Both the position numbers and the translations under genes were made by a program. Shown here piece after piece: positions 17,549 to 26,455 of a DNA stretch of 64,000 nt. The notes beneath the pieces were generated by a model. The model saw only the letters and a list, made by a program, of their open reading frames with translations, had not been told where the DNA came from and did no database searches. Position 1 is the first letter of the stretch, and every line of letters starts with the position of its first letter. This DNA comes from Kordia aestuariivivens (lineage in GTDB: Bacteria; Bacteroidota; Bacteroidia; Flavobacteriales; Flavobacteriaceae). The stretch covers positions 310,001 through 374,000 of the forward strand of contig NZ_JACGWS010000005.1 of NCBI RefSeq assembly GCF_014397005.1, in the 5' to 3' direction.

Positions 17549-18225
17549 GCTTTTTTGTGCGCTACAAAGACATCAAATAATGGTAAGATTGGTAATATTT
17601 TTGCCAAACTTTTTACTTTGTACGTTTTGCTTACAATTTTACGAATTGATTGTATTTCAGAATCGTGATAATCTCCTGTGAAATCTTGTCCGGCAAGCTT
17701 TCTTCCTATTTTATACAAAAAGTTTTCCGTAGGTCCTGAAATAATTACTTCACCATCATCTTTTAGTAAACTTCTGAACTTTTCCATGTATTTTATGAGC
17801 TGTTCATCGTTCATGTGCTCTAAAACATCAAGCGCAATAACTACATCAAACGAGTTTTCTTCTAAATCTTTATCAAACAAATCGCCTTCCATAAAAGTAA
17901 TAGAATCAGGATATTTGATCGCTTGTTTGAGTAAATGCACAGGTCGCAAGTCTAAATCCAAGCCAACAACTTCGTGTGAATTTGAAGCCAATTCATACGA
18001 CATTACTCCTGTTCCACAACCAAAATCTAATACTTTTAGCGTACCATTTTTTTTCTTTTTCACATAATCAGCAACTACTTTTAGACGCTTCCAAAAGATA
18101 TGATCAATTAGTGGGTTTTTATGCGCGTACGCAGGCAAAGCCGCTTCTGATAAAACTTCGTCAGTTCCTTGTGCTTTTAGGCGTTTTATAATTTCTGTTT
18201 TGAAAACTTTCTTTGTTGCTTTCAT
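17545..18225 (-). CDS. class I SAM-dependent methyltransferase
   Basis: A 226-aa methyltransferase with motif I VLDFGCGTGVMSYELA (about 65-80), the acidic binding residue in VVGLDLDLRP, and motif IV DVVIALDVLEHM (about 126-137). It is similar in layout to UbiG/UbiE-type enzymes, but the position in the glycan locus suggests sugar or lipid-linked substrate methylation. It overlaps the following GT4 by four bases and follows the propeller gene after 12 nt, so it is co-transcribed with both. Confidence 0.85.
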   Translation of the reverse strand: MKATKKVFKTEIIKRLKAQGTDEVLSEAALPAYAHKNPLIDHIFWKRLKVVADYVKKKKNGTLKVLDFGCGTGVMSYELASNSHEVVGLDLDLRPVHLLKQAIKYPDSITFMEGDLFDKDLEENSFDVVIALDVLEHMNDEQLIKYMEKFRSLLKDDGEVIISGPTENFLYKIGRKLAGQDFTGDYHDSEIQSIRKIVSKTYKVKSLAKILPILPLFDVFVAHKKA

Positions 18226-18237
18226 GTTTCTTGTAGG

Positions 18238-19206
18238 TTAAAAGTTGTTTTTTAGGCTAAACGTAATTTTCTCTGTTCCATATCCATAACCATCAAAAAT
18301 GGCTTTATACGTTCCGTTTGGCAATTTATGAATATCTATGTGATGCATTCCATTTTTTGCCCAAGTTTCTCCTTGATTTTTTAGAATTGGGTTATTTTTT
18401 AATACCGTTTCTTTGTAATATGTCTTTGAGATTGAATCGATTGAAAAACCATAAACCGCACGTCCGTAACCTCCAAAATGATCTTGTGCAAAGCGAATTG
18501 TCTTTCCTTCATCTTGCAACACACGACCTGCAGAACGTGTATAGTTTCCTGAACGTACAGGCGACATTGGATGTTCTTTAAAATCGCCAAATAAACTATC
18601 AGAAATGTACAATCGTAAATCTTGATTTTCTGTGGCGAAAAGATACGAAACTCCATCTCTTTCAAGATAAGTTGCATCAACTAGGCGCTTATCTTCAATC
18701 AATACTTTTTCAACTTCCCAATCGAAAGGAAAGTTCGTGCTTTTGTACAATCGCACTTGTCCATGACGTTTTGTTTCAGGAATCATATACGTTGTTCCTC
18801 CTTTTTCAAAGATAAACGGATATGATAAGTGAACCGTTTCATCAAGGGAAATTCCTAGATACTTCCAGTGTCCATTTTCTTCTACGGCAACACCAATATC
18901 GGCATGTTTTCCGCTCATAATTTCAAAAAAAGCATACCATTTTCCATCTTTTTGATGTAAAAAAGGATCTGCCATGAGCAATGATGACGGAATGTTATTT
19001 GTGTCTCTATTAAATACTTTTGCATCTTTTATATTCCATTGCAATGGATTTGTGGAAGTTCCGTTAGCAATTGAATAATACGCGCCAGTTATTTTTCGTC
19101 CGAAGAATGGCACTGGTTTTTTCATAAAGTAACAATAGCCAATGTAGCCCGAAAATAGTATTCCGAGAATGAAAATAAGTCCTATGATTTTTTTTAGAAG
19201 CTTCAC
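18238..19206 (-). CDS. GINT1 N-terminal-like beta-propeller, membrane anchored
   Basis: A 322-aa protein with one N-terminal membrane helix (about 5-26), then an exported domain with repeated motifs ADPFLHQKDGKWYAFFE, HLSYPFIFEKGGTTYMIPE and VDATYLERDGVSYLFA. These match the five-bladed propeller found at the N terminus of glucosamine inositolphosphorylceramide transferase 1 and of some bacterial formyltransferase fusions. Here it stands alone. The start is GTG at 19206, one base after the TAG of the upstream membrane protein. It may bind or trim glycan in the periplasm; this is inference. Confidence 0.65.
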   Translation of the reverse strand: MKLLKKIIGLIFILGILFSGYIGYCYFMKKPVPFFGRKITGAYYSIANGTSTNPLQWNIKDAKVFNRDTNNIPSSLLMADPFLHQKDGKWYAFFEIMSGKHADIGVAVEENGHWKYLGISLDETVHLSYPFIFEKGGTTYMIPETKRHGQVRLYKSTNFPFDWEVEKVLIEDKRLVDATYLERDGVSYLFATENQDLRLYISDSLFGDFKEHPMSPVRSGNYTRSAGRVLQDEGKTIRFAQDHFGGYGRAVYGFSIDSISKTYYKETVLKNNPILKNQGETWAKNGMHHIDIHKLPNGTYKAIFDGYGYGTEKITFSLKNNF

Positions 19207-19207
19207 A

Positions 19208-20800
19208 CTATTTTGTCACTTTATACACTCGCCATATTCCTTTTTGAAACAGCAATTCAAATTCTGGCAAATCTATATAAATTAATACATAATCTACACC
19301 ATAATCACGTAAATATTGGTTTGATTCTAAGCGTGGTAATGTGTTGAATGTTTGATAGTCATGATACCATTGCACAAATCGTTTTGGATTTCCTTCAATC
19401 AACATATTAGCGCCTTTACTGTCTAAAACAACCGAACGTTCTCCACCTGATCTACCAATATCGGGCGCAAAAAATACAGCATCTTTGGGCGTGTTTTCAC
19501 GAATGTAAATTAATACTTCATTCAAATCTTCACTTTCTTGCCCGTTTTCAATGCTTCCAACACTTAAAGAGTTTGGCAATACGCGTCTGATAATATCGTT
19601 TGACACGAATGGAAATTTGTCAAATTCACTATGTTTTCCAAAAATTAAGATCAATAGAAATCCTCCAAAAATATACGGAAAGACTTTTTTAAAGTTTTCA
19701 TTTCTGTATAAAATATCCAAGATGAATGCAATTGCAAAATAGATCGCCAAAATTAATAGTTTCTGCATCCGAACTAATTGAAACGACATTCTAATATTCA
19801 AATCAAACATAGAATTTACTGCAAGTTCAATAAACGTTGCCAAGTTTGGAAGTATGAATAGTAAAGCAGCCAAACCAATTAAATAGTTACTTCGCAATCG
19901 GTCTTTGTGTGTTCCTTTTAAATACGCGAGTACAACAAACGCAAAAACGATTGAAAAGTAAGCGCCATATTTGAATGTAAACCATTCTTTCCAAAAAGTA
20001 GTTGGCTCTGTAATAAAGCTTGGATATTTTAATGCCAATGCTTCTTTGTATAAGGTTAAATCGTAATCTGTTTTTACGGAAATATTTGTGACATAGCTTA
20101 GAAAAAACGGCACCATTCCTATAAAAATAAATACTAAAGAAAGTATGTTTTGCTTACGAAATAATGCTTTCCAACGTTTTTCTTCTAGATACGAATACCA
20201 AAAAATGAATCCGATGAAGAGCAATATTCCACTTAAACCTGTGATTGGGTGAAAGTTAAAAAGCAATCCTGCCAAAAATGCTGCTAGATATAATTTTGTG
20301 TTGTTTTTAAAATTTAAGAGTAAAAATGGCAATGGTAAAACTGCATAGTATACAACACGTGGCAACATGGACCATAAATCGGAAATTCCCCAATATTCAA
20401 AACCTGGAATCCAAACAATTCCGCGCATGAGCAAAGACACAAAAAGTGCAACCCAAAAGTTTTTCGTGATTCTAAATAGTAAGAAATACCAAAGCAATCC
20501 AAATAGAATGTGACAAATAAACGTCAATAAATTCAACGCTTGCACATAGTTTCCATCGGTGAATTTTGCTAAGAAACGCAGCGTTTCAATATAGAAAGGT
20601 GTGTAATATTTTACATTGTTAATGTCATTCAAAAAAGTATCTTGTTGAAACAACGTTGGATCATCAATTTTGAGACAGATTGGAATGATGTTATGTAAAT
20701 CTGAACTTAAGTGTGTTTCGTTTACGGATAAATTCCCCAAATAATATCCGAAAGCAATACATATATTGAGTAAAATTACGATGCTATGTTTGCGATTCAT
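19208..20800 (-). CDS. polytopic membrane protein, GT-C-like
   Basis: A 530-aa protein with about ten or more hydrophobic helices, a first periplasmic loop after helix 1 containing Asp/Glu residues (LKIDDPTLFQQDTF), and a soluble C-terminal tail of about 130 residues. This resembles GT-C glycosyltransferases or DUF6798-like proteins that use polyprenyl-linked donors. The start overlaps the upstream GT2 stop by four bases. That GT2 could make the lipid-linked donor it uses. A flippase function was considered but the layout does not fit. Confidence 0.6.
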   Translation of the reverse strand: MNRKHSIVILLNICIAFGYYLGNLSVNETHLSSDLHNIIPICLKIDDPTLFQQDTFLNDINNVKYYTPFYIETLRFLAKFTDGNYVQALNLLTFICHILFGLLWYFLLFRITKNFWVALFVSLLMRGIVWIPGFEYWGISDLWSMLPRVVYYAVLPLPFLLLNFKNNTKLYLAAFLAGLLFNFHPITGLSGILLFIGFIFWYSYLEEKRWKALFRKQNILSLVFIFIGMVPFFLSYVTNISVKTDYDLTLYKEALALKYPSFITEPTTFWKEWFTFKYGAYFSIVFAFVVLAYLKGTHKDRLRSNYLIGLAALLFILPNLATFIELAVNSMFDLNIRMSFQLVRMQKLLILAIYFAIAFILDILYRNENFKKVFPYIFGGFLLILIFGKHSEFDKFPFVSNDIIRRVLPNSLSVGSIENGQESEDLNEVLIYIRENTPKDAVFFAPDIGRSGGERSVVLDSKGANMLIEGNPKRFVQWYHDYQTFNTLPRLESNQYLRDYGVDYVLIYIDLPEFELLFQKGIWRVYKVTK

Positions 20801-21753
20801 GACACAGATTTTGGAGCTTTTAAGATGTCAAACTGAATGGCTTGCAAAAGTAATTGAAACCCAAGAATTAGCGAAACCGTAATTAACATGATAGTTCCGG
20901 TTGGTGTAAATTCGCCTATGGAAGCGTAATGAATCCAGTTATAAACTCCGTATATCAACCCAAAGAGAAACATCGGGAAACCGAATAATAAGTATATAGA
21001 GGCAATATTGAAATCGTAAATGAAGTAACTTTTCACAATACGTTTAAAGAATGTTTTTGTCAATTTTGGAATGAAGATGAATGGTATTTTCCAGACTTGC
21101 ATGCTCGATTTTTCATCGCCATAATTGGCTGGCATTGGTACATCTTTGATTCTCGCTTCATGAAAATACAATTCTGAAATTAGTGAAGATTCGAAATAAT
21201 AATCACGATGAATGTTATTGAAATCTAGTTTTTTTAGTAAATCTACTTTAATCGCAAAGAAGCCATTTGTTGGATCGAAATTATTCCAATATCCCGAAGC
21301 AGCTTTTATCAAAAAGGAAAGTCCTAAGTTGCCTATTTTTCGCGTCAACGGCATTTGCCGCAATGCTTTAAAGTCTTTGAAACGATTTCCTTTTGCGTAT
21401 TCTGCGGTATTTTCAATCAATGGACGTAATAAGTCAGGAATGAATGCACTATCCATTTGATCATCCGAATCTACTTTTATAACATAGTCAAGCTCTAATT
21501 CGATGGCTTTTTTAAAACCACTTTTAGTTGCGCCACCAACACCAGAATTCTTCTTGTTTTTTACAACCACAATTCTGTCTGTTAATTTTGTTTCTGCAAC
21601 TAAATTTTCGGGTAAGGGTTCTTTTCCACAATCATCTACAATGATAATGGTATCAATATATTCGGGCAGTTTTTCCACTACTTTTTCTATATGCTTTGCT
21701 GCATTATAGTATGGAATAACAACACCTATTTTATGTTCGGAAAAGTTTGTCAT
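20797..21753 (-). CDS. glycosyltransferase family 2 with C-terminal membrane helices
   Basis: A GT-A inverting enzyme of 318 aa. The conserved start GVVIPYYNA, the D in IIIVDDCG and the metal-binding VIKVDSDDQMD are visible. Two hydrophobic helices (about residues 250-305) end the protein, as in polyprenyl-phosphate glycosyltransferases. I start at the ATG at 21753 (MTNFSEHKIG), because it overlaps the polymerase stop by four bases and the longer upstream reading adds only non-conserved residues. It likely makes a lipid-linked sugar or extends the chain. Confidence 0.85.
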   Translation of the reverse strand: MTNFSEHKIGVVIPYYNAAKHIEKVVEKLPEYIDTIIIVDDCGKEPLPENLVAETKLTDRIVVVKNKKNSGVGGATKSGFKKAIELELDYVIKVDSDDQMDSAFIPDLLRPLIENTAEYAKGNRFKDFKALRQMPLTRKIGNLGLSFLIKAASGYWNNFDPTNGFFAIKVDLLKKLDFNNIHRDYYFESSLISELYFHEARIKDVPMPANYGDEKSSMQVWKIPFIFIPKLTKTFFKRIVKSYFIYDFNIASIYLLFGFPMFLFGLIYGVYNWIHYASIGEFTPTGTIMLITVSLILGFQLLLQAIQFDILKAPKSVS

Positions 21754-23066
21754 GACTTTGTGTAATATCGAGGGCTTAGTAATATTGCTGTTGCAAATAA
21801 AAACAAGCCCAATATAGCAAAAACAGGGCGGTAAACATATAATTGTTCTCCAAATAATAATGTCACCATGGTCGCAATCACTAAACCTTTGAGCGTGATT
21901 TCTAAATATTTGAAACGCTTGAATCCTAAACCTAAGTAACTTAACAACCAACGAACATAGAAATACAAACCTACCAAACCAACTTCATTAATCAATGTTA
22001 AGTAAATATTATGTGCCGAATTTCCAACCAATATAAAGTTGTTAAATCCAGAGCCAAATGGAACAACATATATGTGATTAAACAAATAATCAACATACAT
22101 TAAAGACAAGTTTTTTCGTCCTGCGCCTAAATCTTCGTACAATTGGTTTACATCACCACTCGCAATCAACGTTGGATCTGAAATTTTATTGACAACTCTT
22201 CCTTCAAACACATCGGTAACAATTGAAAATATTTCTGGATCGTAATTGGTAATCCCTATAATTGCTATTCCGATAACAATTGACATATAAATAAATTTCC
22301 CCGTAGAACGCACAAAGAAATAGATCAAAAAAATCAAAACGCCTACATAACTCGTCCGAGAACCGCTTAAACCTAAGCCAATTAACGTAAAAACAATTCC
22401 TGCAATCAATATTATTTTGTTGATTTTTAATTCTTTCTGAATAAAAACTCCAATAAATGTAATAATGGAAATCATCATGACCATTCCTAATACAATCTTA
22501 TTTGGTCCTAAAATCCCTGATAAAAAGCCTCCGTATGATTTTCTGTCCACATCACTCCATAAATAAGCAACGACTCCAAAGTGCTGTAACAACACGACTA
22601 ACGAAGCTATAATTGCCATAATAATATGTAAATATATAAATTGTCGTAATATTTTCATATCCCGCAAAAGAATCAGGAAAAACACAAACGAAAAGTAAAA
22701 TATCAAGAAATGATACATGAATAATATGGTTCGTAAAATCCACAAAAATTTCCCAATCAAATAACTAGTGAAAAACGTGAAAATCATCGTAAACATAGCC
22801 CATTGAATAAAAATCCACAAGTAATGTGTATACTTTTCACGCTTTATAAACCAAAGCAAAATGACTCTATTTTGATAAAAATGATACATAACCAACATCC
22901 CCACAAAATCATACAATCGCATTTCATTATTTCCGGTAACACTGTATTGCATTACTGCCACATTGTAGAAATAAGAAACCAAAATGGCAAATAGCGTCAA
23001 CTTAAGAAACGTAGATTTTCCTAGTGCCGCCAAGCGTTTTTCCATGATTTCTTTTTGCTTACTCAT
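21750..23066 (-). CDS. O-antigen polymerase/ligase-family membrane protein
   Basis: A 438-aa polytopic protein with about a dozen helices and a large periplasmic loop (about 275-345) followed by NSAHNIYLTLINEVGLVG, a hallmark of the Wzy/WaaL O-antigen ligase family. LGLGLSGSRTSYVGV (about 235-245) gives the first conserved arginine. It would polymerise repeat units or join the finished glycan to lipid A. Since the locus carries an ABC exporter and no visible Wzx, ligation is as likely as polymerisation. It overlaps both neighbours (1 and 4 bases). Confidence 0.85.
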   Translation of the reverse strand: MSKQKEIMEKRLAALGKSTFLKLTLFAILVSYFYNVAVMQYSVTGNNEMRLYDFVGMLVMYHFYQNRVILLWFIKREKYTHYLWIFIQWAMFTMIFTFFTSYLIGKFLWILRTILFMYHFLIFYFSFVFFLILLRDMKILRQFIYLHIIMAIIASLVVLLQHFGVVAYLWSDVDRKSYGGFLSGILGPNKIVLGMVMMISIITFIGVFIQKELKINKIILIAGIVFTLIGLGLSGSRTSYVGVLIFLIYFFVRSTGKFIYMSIVIGIAIIGITNYDPEIFSIVTDVFEGRVVNKISDPTLIASGDVNQLYEDLGAGRKNLSLMYVDYLFNHIYVVPFGSGFNNFILVGNSAHNIYLTLINEVGLVGLYFYVRWLLSYLGLGFKRFKYLEITLKGLVIATMVTLLFGEQLYVYRPVFAILGLFLFATAILLSPRYYTKS

Positions 23067-24139
23067 TACAATTCGCTGTAAAATGTAATTAACTGTTGCA
23101 CAATTGCTTCTTGTGCAAAATGTTGCTGAATATGTTCATTCATTTTTTTTGCCTTTGCGGCACGATCGTTCTCATTTTCAATCAAATACTGTAACTTTTT
23201 TGTAAAAGCTTCTGTATTTTTAGAAGCTACTAAAAACCCTTTCGTTTCGTCAGAAACAACGCGTTTGCATTCGCCGACATCGGTTGCCAACACGGCTAAC
23301 TCATGCAGTCCATATTCTAGCAATGCAATTGGCAAACCTTCAGATTGTGAAGATAGCACACCAATAGCACATTGCGCCAAAATATGTGAAACATCTTCCC
23401 TACTTCCATATACAAACACGTTTTCGCTCAATCCATGATCGTGAATATATAATTTAATTTTTCTCGAATACTCATCTTCAAAATCTTTTCCTACCAAATG
23501 TACTGTCCAATCTTTTTGTGCATTTTGAATACTTTTAAAAGCTCTCAACAATAAAAAATGATCTTTTTGCGGACGTAAATTTGCCAAACACACAATGCGT
23601 TTTCCATCAATTCCATGCAATTTTGTGCTTGCTTTTACTGTTTCGTTCTTTACAGGAAAATTTGATAAATACGTTACTTTATCAATTGCCAAGTTTCCTT
23701 CTGCCCATTCTTTCAACTGTTGATTTACAGAAATAATTCCATTCATCGCATATGAAGCTATTTTTAGTGCAAACGACTTTCTTTCAGACAAAAACTCGCT
23801 ATTTCCGTAATGATCGTGCCAAACCATTTTAAACTTCGGATAGATCATTTTCGTCAAAAACACTATAAAAAACGAAGTTGCATGTGCATGTACAATATCA
23901 ATTTCATTTTCTTTAATAAAAGCTTTCAATCGCTTGATAGCAGCGAAATCAAACGTGCTTTTCCGATTCAAAAACAAATACCCAACTTCTTCTGAAACCT
24001 GATTCTTCAGCAACCCTTCTTTTCGTGTTGCACACAAAAACGAAGCTTCCACTTCCGTTACCAACGCATTCGCATACGTAACGGCTAACTTTTCAGCGCC
24101 GCCGGTATCTAAAGTGTCTATGACTTGAAGGGTTTTCAT
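23066..24139 (-). CDS. glycosyltransferase family 4
   Basis: A 357-aa GT-B enzyme. The N terminus MKTLQVIDTLDTGGAEKLA is the classic GT4 acceptor-domain loop. The donor domain contains SEGLPIALLEYGLHELAVLATDVGE (about 270-295) with the conserved glutamates. Its ATG sits one base downstream (on the minus strand) of a run of seven 8-bp repeats, so the ribosome-binding region is made of repeat DNA. It is separated by 149 nt from the preceding GT47 gene, the second-largest gap in the minus-strand part of the locus. Confidence 0.88.
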   Translation of the reverse strand: MKTLQVIDTLDTGGAEKLAVTYANALVTEVEASFLCATRKEGLLKNQVSEEVGYLFLNRKSTFDFAAIKRLKAFIKENEIDIVHAHATSFFIVFLTKMIYPKFKMVWHDHYGNSEFLSERKSFALKIASYAMNGIISVNQQLKEWAEGNLAIDKVTYLSNFPVKNETVKASTKLHGIDGKRIVCLANLRPQKDHFLLLRAFKSIQNAQKDWTVHLVGKDFEDEYSRKIKLYIHDHGLSENVFVYGSREDVSHILAQCAIGVLSSQSEGLPIALLEYGLHELAVLATDVGECKRVVSDETKGFLVASKNTEAFTKKLQYLIENENDRAAKAKKMNEHIQQHFAQEAIVQQLITFYSEL

Positions 24140-24140
24140 T

Positions 24141-24196
24141 TATGAGTTTATGAGTTTATGAGTTTATGAGTTTATGAGTTTATGAGTTTATGAGTA
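24141..24196. repeat. 8-bp microsatellite, seven copies, at a start codon
   Basis: Six perfect TATGAGTT units (24141-24188) plus TATGAGTA (24189-24196). The run ends one base from the start codon of the GT4 gene and would form its 5' untranslated region. Copy-number change by slippage would alter leader length by 8 nt per unit. Confidence 0.95.
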
Positions 24197-24221
24197 AAAT
24201 AATTTATAATTTGTTCTAAAC

Positions 24222-24270
24222 CGTCATTTCGAGTGAATTTGTAAAACAAATTTGTATCGAGAAATAAGTA
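24222..24270 (+). repeat. REP-like intergenic element, copy 2
   Basis: The segment contains an inner inverted repeat aatttgt-aaa-acaaatt (24236-24252) framed by CGAGTG and TATCGAGAAATAAGTA. The outer ends match copy 1 at 12501-12547. It sits between the GT47 and GT4 genes, beside the 8-bp microsatellite. Confidence 0.6.
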
Positions 24271-24288
24271 GCCTGAGGCACTCAAAGG

Positions 24289-25338
24289 CTACAATTTTCC
24301 ATTTTTCAAAAGATCATGAATCCTAGCAAAGAATGCTGTTAAGGTTAAATATTCTTCCCATAATTTTCTATTTTCTTTCTGAATGTGTTCAAATTGTTCC
24401 TGTGTCAAATTTTGATGAAACTCCAATAATCGTTGTTCCATTTCGTGTTCCTTTCCTTGCGGAATGCGAATACAATGTTGCGTCCAATCAATGATTCCTT
24501 CCAGTGGTAACAAGCAATCGGTATCAATCAAAACAGGAATTCGTCCCATCGCTAATGTTTGATAAAATCGAACTGAAAAATTTCCCGCACCACGCAAATT
24601 AAAAATATAATCGGAATCATTGAGGTTTTCGTAAAATTCATACGTCGTTTTATCAACAGAACGATTTTTTCGCACGCCAGCTCTATACCGTTGTCTGTAA
24701 ATAATATTCGTTTCAATCTTTGTATTTTTCTCTAATCGTTTCAAATATTTATAACGCATAAATGGCGCAGCAAACCATTGTTGCGGTTCTAATAACGATT
24801 TTCCTAAATGATATTTTAGGTTTCGATAGACAATCAAGCCAATATCTTTCGCAGCTTTCAACAAATTTGGCGTTGCTTGCCCAACAAATCCGATCACAGG
24901 TTTCTCACCTTTTATCCGAACCTGATGGTTTTCTTTCTCAATATAATGCACCAATGGATCTTTAAAAAACGCCGGAAACGCAATCTGATTCGCCAACTTT
25001 TTACTTTTATAACCACTATTTCTAAAAACGTATACATCTTTATTCGTAGGCATTACACCTTCATCACCAGAAACATACGTTAATACTTTTAAATTAATTG
25101 TATAGCATTGATTTATAAATCGTTCTGCTTCTGACTGCAAGTTATTATTTAAGTAATAATTCCATGAAAATGGTAAAAAAGCTACTTCAGCTTCTTGAAT
25201 ATTTTCAACGATTTGATAATAGTTTTTTACTTCTGGAAACTCGTTTCGTTCATCAAATAACAAGGCATAAATCAACGGAAACTTCTCTCCTTTTGAATGT
25301 GCTTTTATAAAATTGGTATCTGTGTAAACGTTGAGCAT
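24289..25338 (-). CDS. exostosin-family (GT47-like) glycosyltransferase
   Basis: A 349-aa protein related to the exostosin GT47 family. Visible are DYIFNLRGAGNFSVRFYQTLAMGRIPVLIDTDC (about 255-288), the donor-binding segment of that family, and a conserved FLPFSWNYYL near the N terminus. Members in bacterial capsule loci add hexoses or uronic acids. It is joined head to tail with the upstream GT4, whose TAA immediately precedes its own start region (0 nt gap). Confidence 0.8.
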   Translation of the reverse strand: MLNVYTDTNFIKAHSKGEKFPLIYALLFDERNEFPEVKNYYQIVENIQEAEVAFLPFSWNYYLNNNLQSEAERFINQCYTINLKVLTYVSGDEGVMPTNKDVYVFRNSGYKSKKLANQIAFPAFFKDPLVHYIEKENHQVRIKGEKPVIGFVGQATPNLLKAAKDIGLIVYRNLKYHLGKSLLEPQQWFAAPFMRYKYLKRLEKNTKIETNIIYRQRYRAGVRKNRSVDKTTYEFYENLNDSDYIFNLRGAGNFSVRFYQTLAMGRIPVLIDTDCLLPLEGIIDWTQHCIRIPQGKEHEMEQRLLEFHQNLTQEQFEHIQKENRKLWEEYLTLTAFFARIHDLLKNGKL

Positions 25339-26454
25339 TTATAACAATGATTTTAGTTCTTGTTCAAAAGTATCAAGCGTATATGTGCGACTCCATGCAA
25401 TTGCATTCTGTACACTTTCTTGATACTTTTCGGAATCATTCAATACATTTTCAATTTCGGTTACTGCATTTTCCAAAGTTGGATCAATCAAAATACCACG
25501 ATTTCCTTCATCCAACATATACGGAACACAGGAAATCTTAGTCACAATTGGTAAACTTCCCCAAAACATAGCTTCTGCAACAACTTTTGGCCAACCTTCC
25601 GATTTTGAAGGCAGCATCATAAAATGTGATGTTTTATGTACTTTTTGAATCTGTTCACCAGCTACATTTCCATGTAATATAATGTATTCTTGTAATTTAT
25701 TTTTTTCTATATAACGTTCCAATTCGTTTCGCATCACGCCATCGCCATAAATGTCTAATCGTACATTGTAACTACGTTTCTTAAGATCTTCTATGATCTG
25801 AACCGCTAATAACGGACGTTTTCCTGTTGATAATGAACCGACAAAACTAAACTTGATAATTCCATCTAATGTAAGAACATTAACTGCTTCTTTGTCTGTA
25901 TCTCTATACGTTGCCGTAAAAAATGACTTGATATTTTTTGTTTGATGCTGCCAATCACCATAGACTAAAACGTTCATATTTTTTGTCAAAAACGTATTTG
26001 ATAAAATTCGTTTTTGCAATCGGTAACTAAAAGGTTGCTTGCTGTTTGGGTCCCAATTTCCTGCGTATTTCGCCGTTTTTGTTTTTGACGGAAAGAAAAT
26101 TTGTGCCACACAACCAATCAAACCAATGTTTCCAGGACATCGCAAGTGAATATGATCTGCTTTTCGCATAGCGGCAATAATTCTAAAAAAGATAATCGGC
26201 AACACCAAAAGCGCTTTCAAGCTCGACTTGACACTTAATAAATTAAACGCTGGAATCGGTCTAAAATCAATCTGATCGTGTTCGTAGGCAATATCTATCG
26301 GACGAATTTCTTTGTTTGGCAACAATGGCGCAACAATCGTGACTTTATCAACGTATTTTAACCACAAGTTCATTTCCTTCACATACGGAGCGTATGCAAA
26401 GAATTTCGCCTCCTTTTTGGCGTGTAAAACGTGTGTGACGATTAAAAAATTCAT
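25339..26454 (-). CDS. glycosyltransferase family 4
   Basis: A GT-B enzyme of 371 aa when started at MNFLIVTHVLHAKKE (ATG 26454), one base after the upstream FkbM gene stop. An in-frame ATG eight codons earlier exists but would overlap that gene and precede the conserved first beta-strand. The donor domain shows FSFVGSLSTGKRPLLAVQI and SKSEGWPKVVAEAMFWGSLPIVT (about 293-315). It adds an unidentified sugar at the cytoplasmic membrane. Confidence 0.87.
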   Translation of the reverse strand: MNFLIVTHVLHAKKEAKFFAYAPYVKEMNLWLKYVDKVTIVAPLLPNKEIRPIDIAYEHDQIDFRPIPAFNLLSVKSSLKALLVLPIIFFRIIAAMRKADHIHLRCPGNIGLIGCVAQIFFPSKTKTAKYAGNWDPNSKQPFSYRLQKRILSNTFLTKNMNVLVYGDWQHQTKNIKSFFTATYRDTDKEAVNVLTLDGIIKFSFVGSLSTGKRPLLAVQIIEDLKKRSYNVRLDIYGDGVMRNELERYIEKNKLQEYIILHGNVAGEQIQKVHKTSHFMMLPSKSEGWPKVVAEAMFWGSLPIVTKISCVPYMLDEGNRGILIDPTLENAVTEIENVLNDSEKYQESVQNAIAWSRTYTLDTFEQELKSLL

Positions 26455-26455
26455 G

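Noticed and set aside
20797-21951. N-terminally extended reading of the GT2 gene
   Set aside because: The extra 66 residues have no GT2 resemblance and lie inside the polymerase gene; the ATG at 21753 gives an ATGA overlap.
24141-24196. Possible CRISPR array
   Set aside because: Units of 8 bp are contiguous without spacers; the same holds for the array at 43421-43494.
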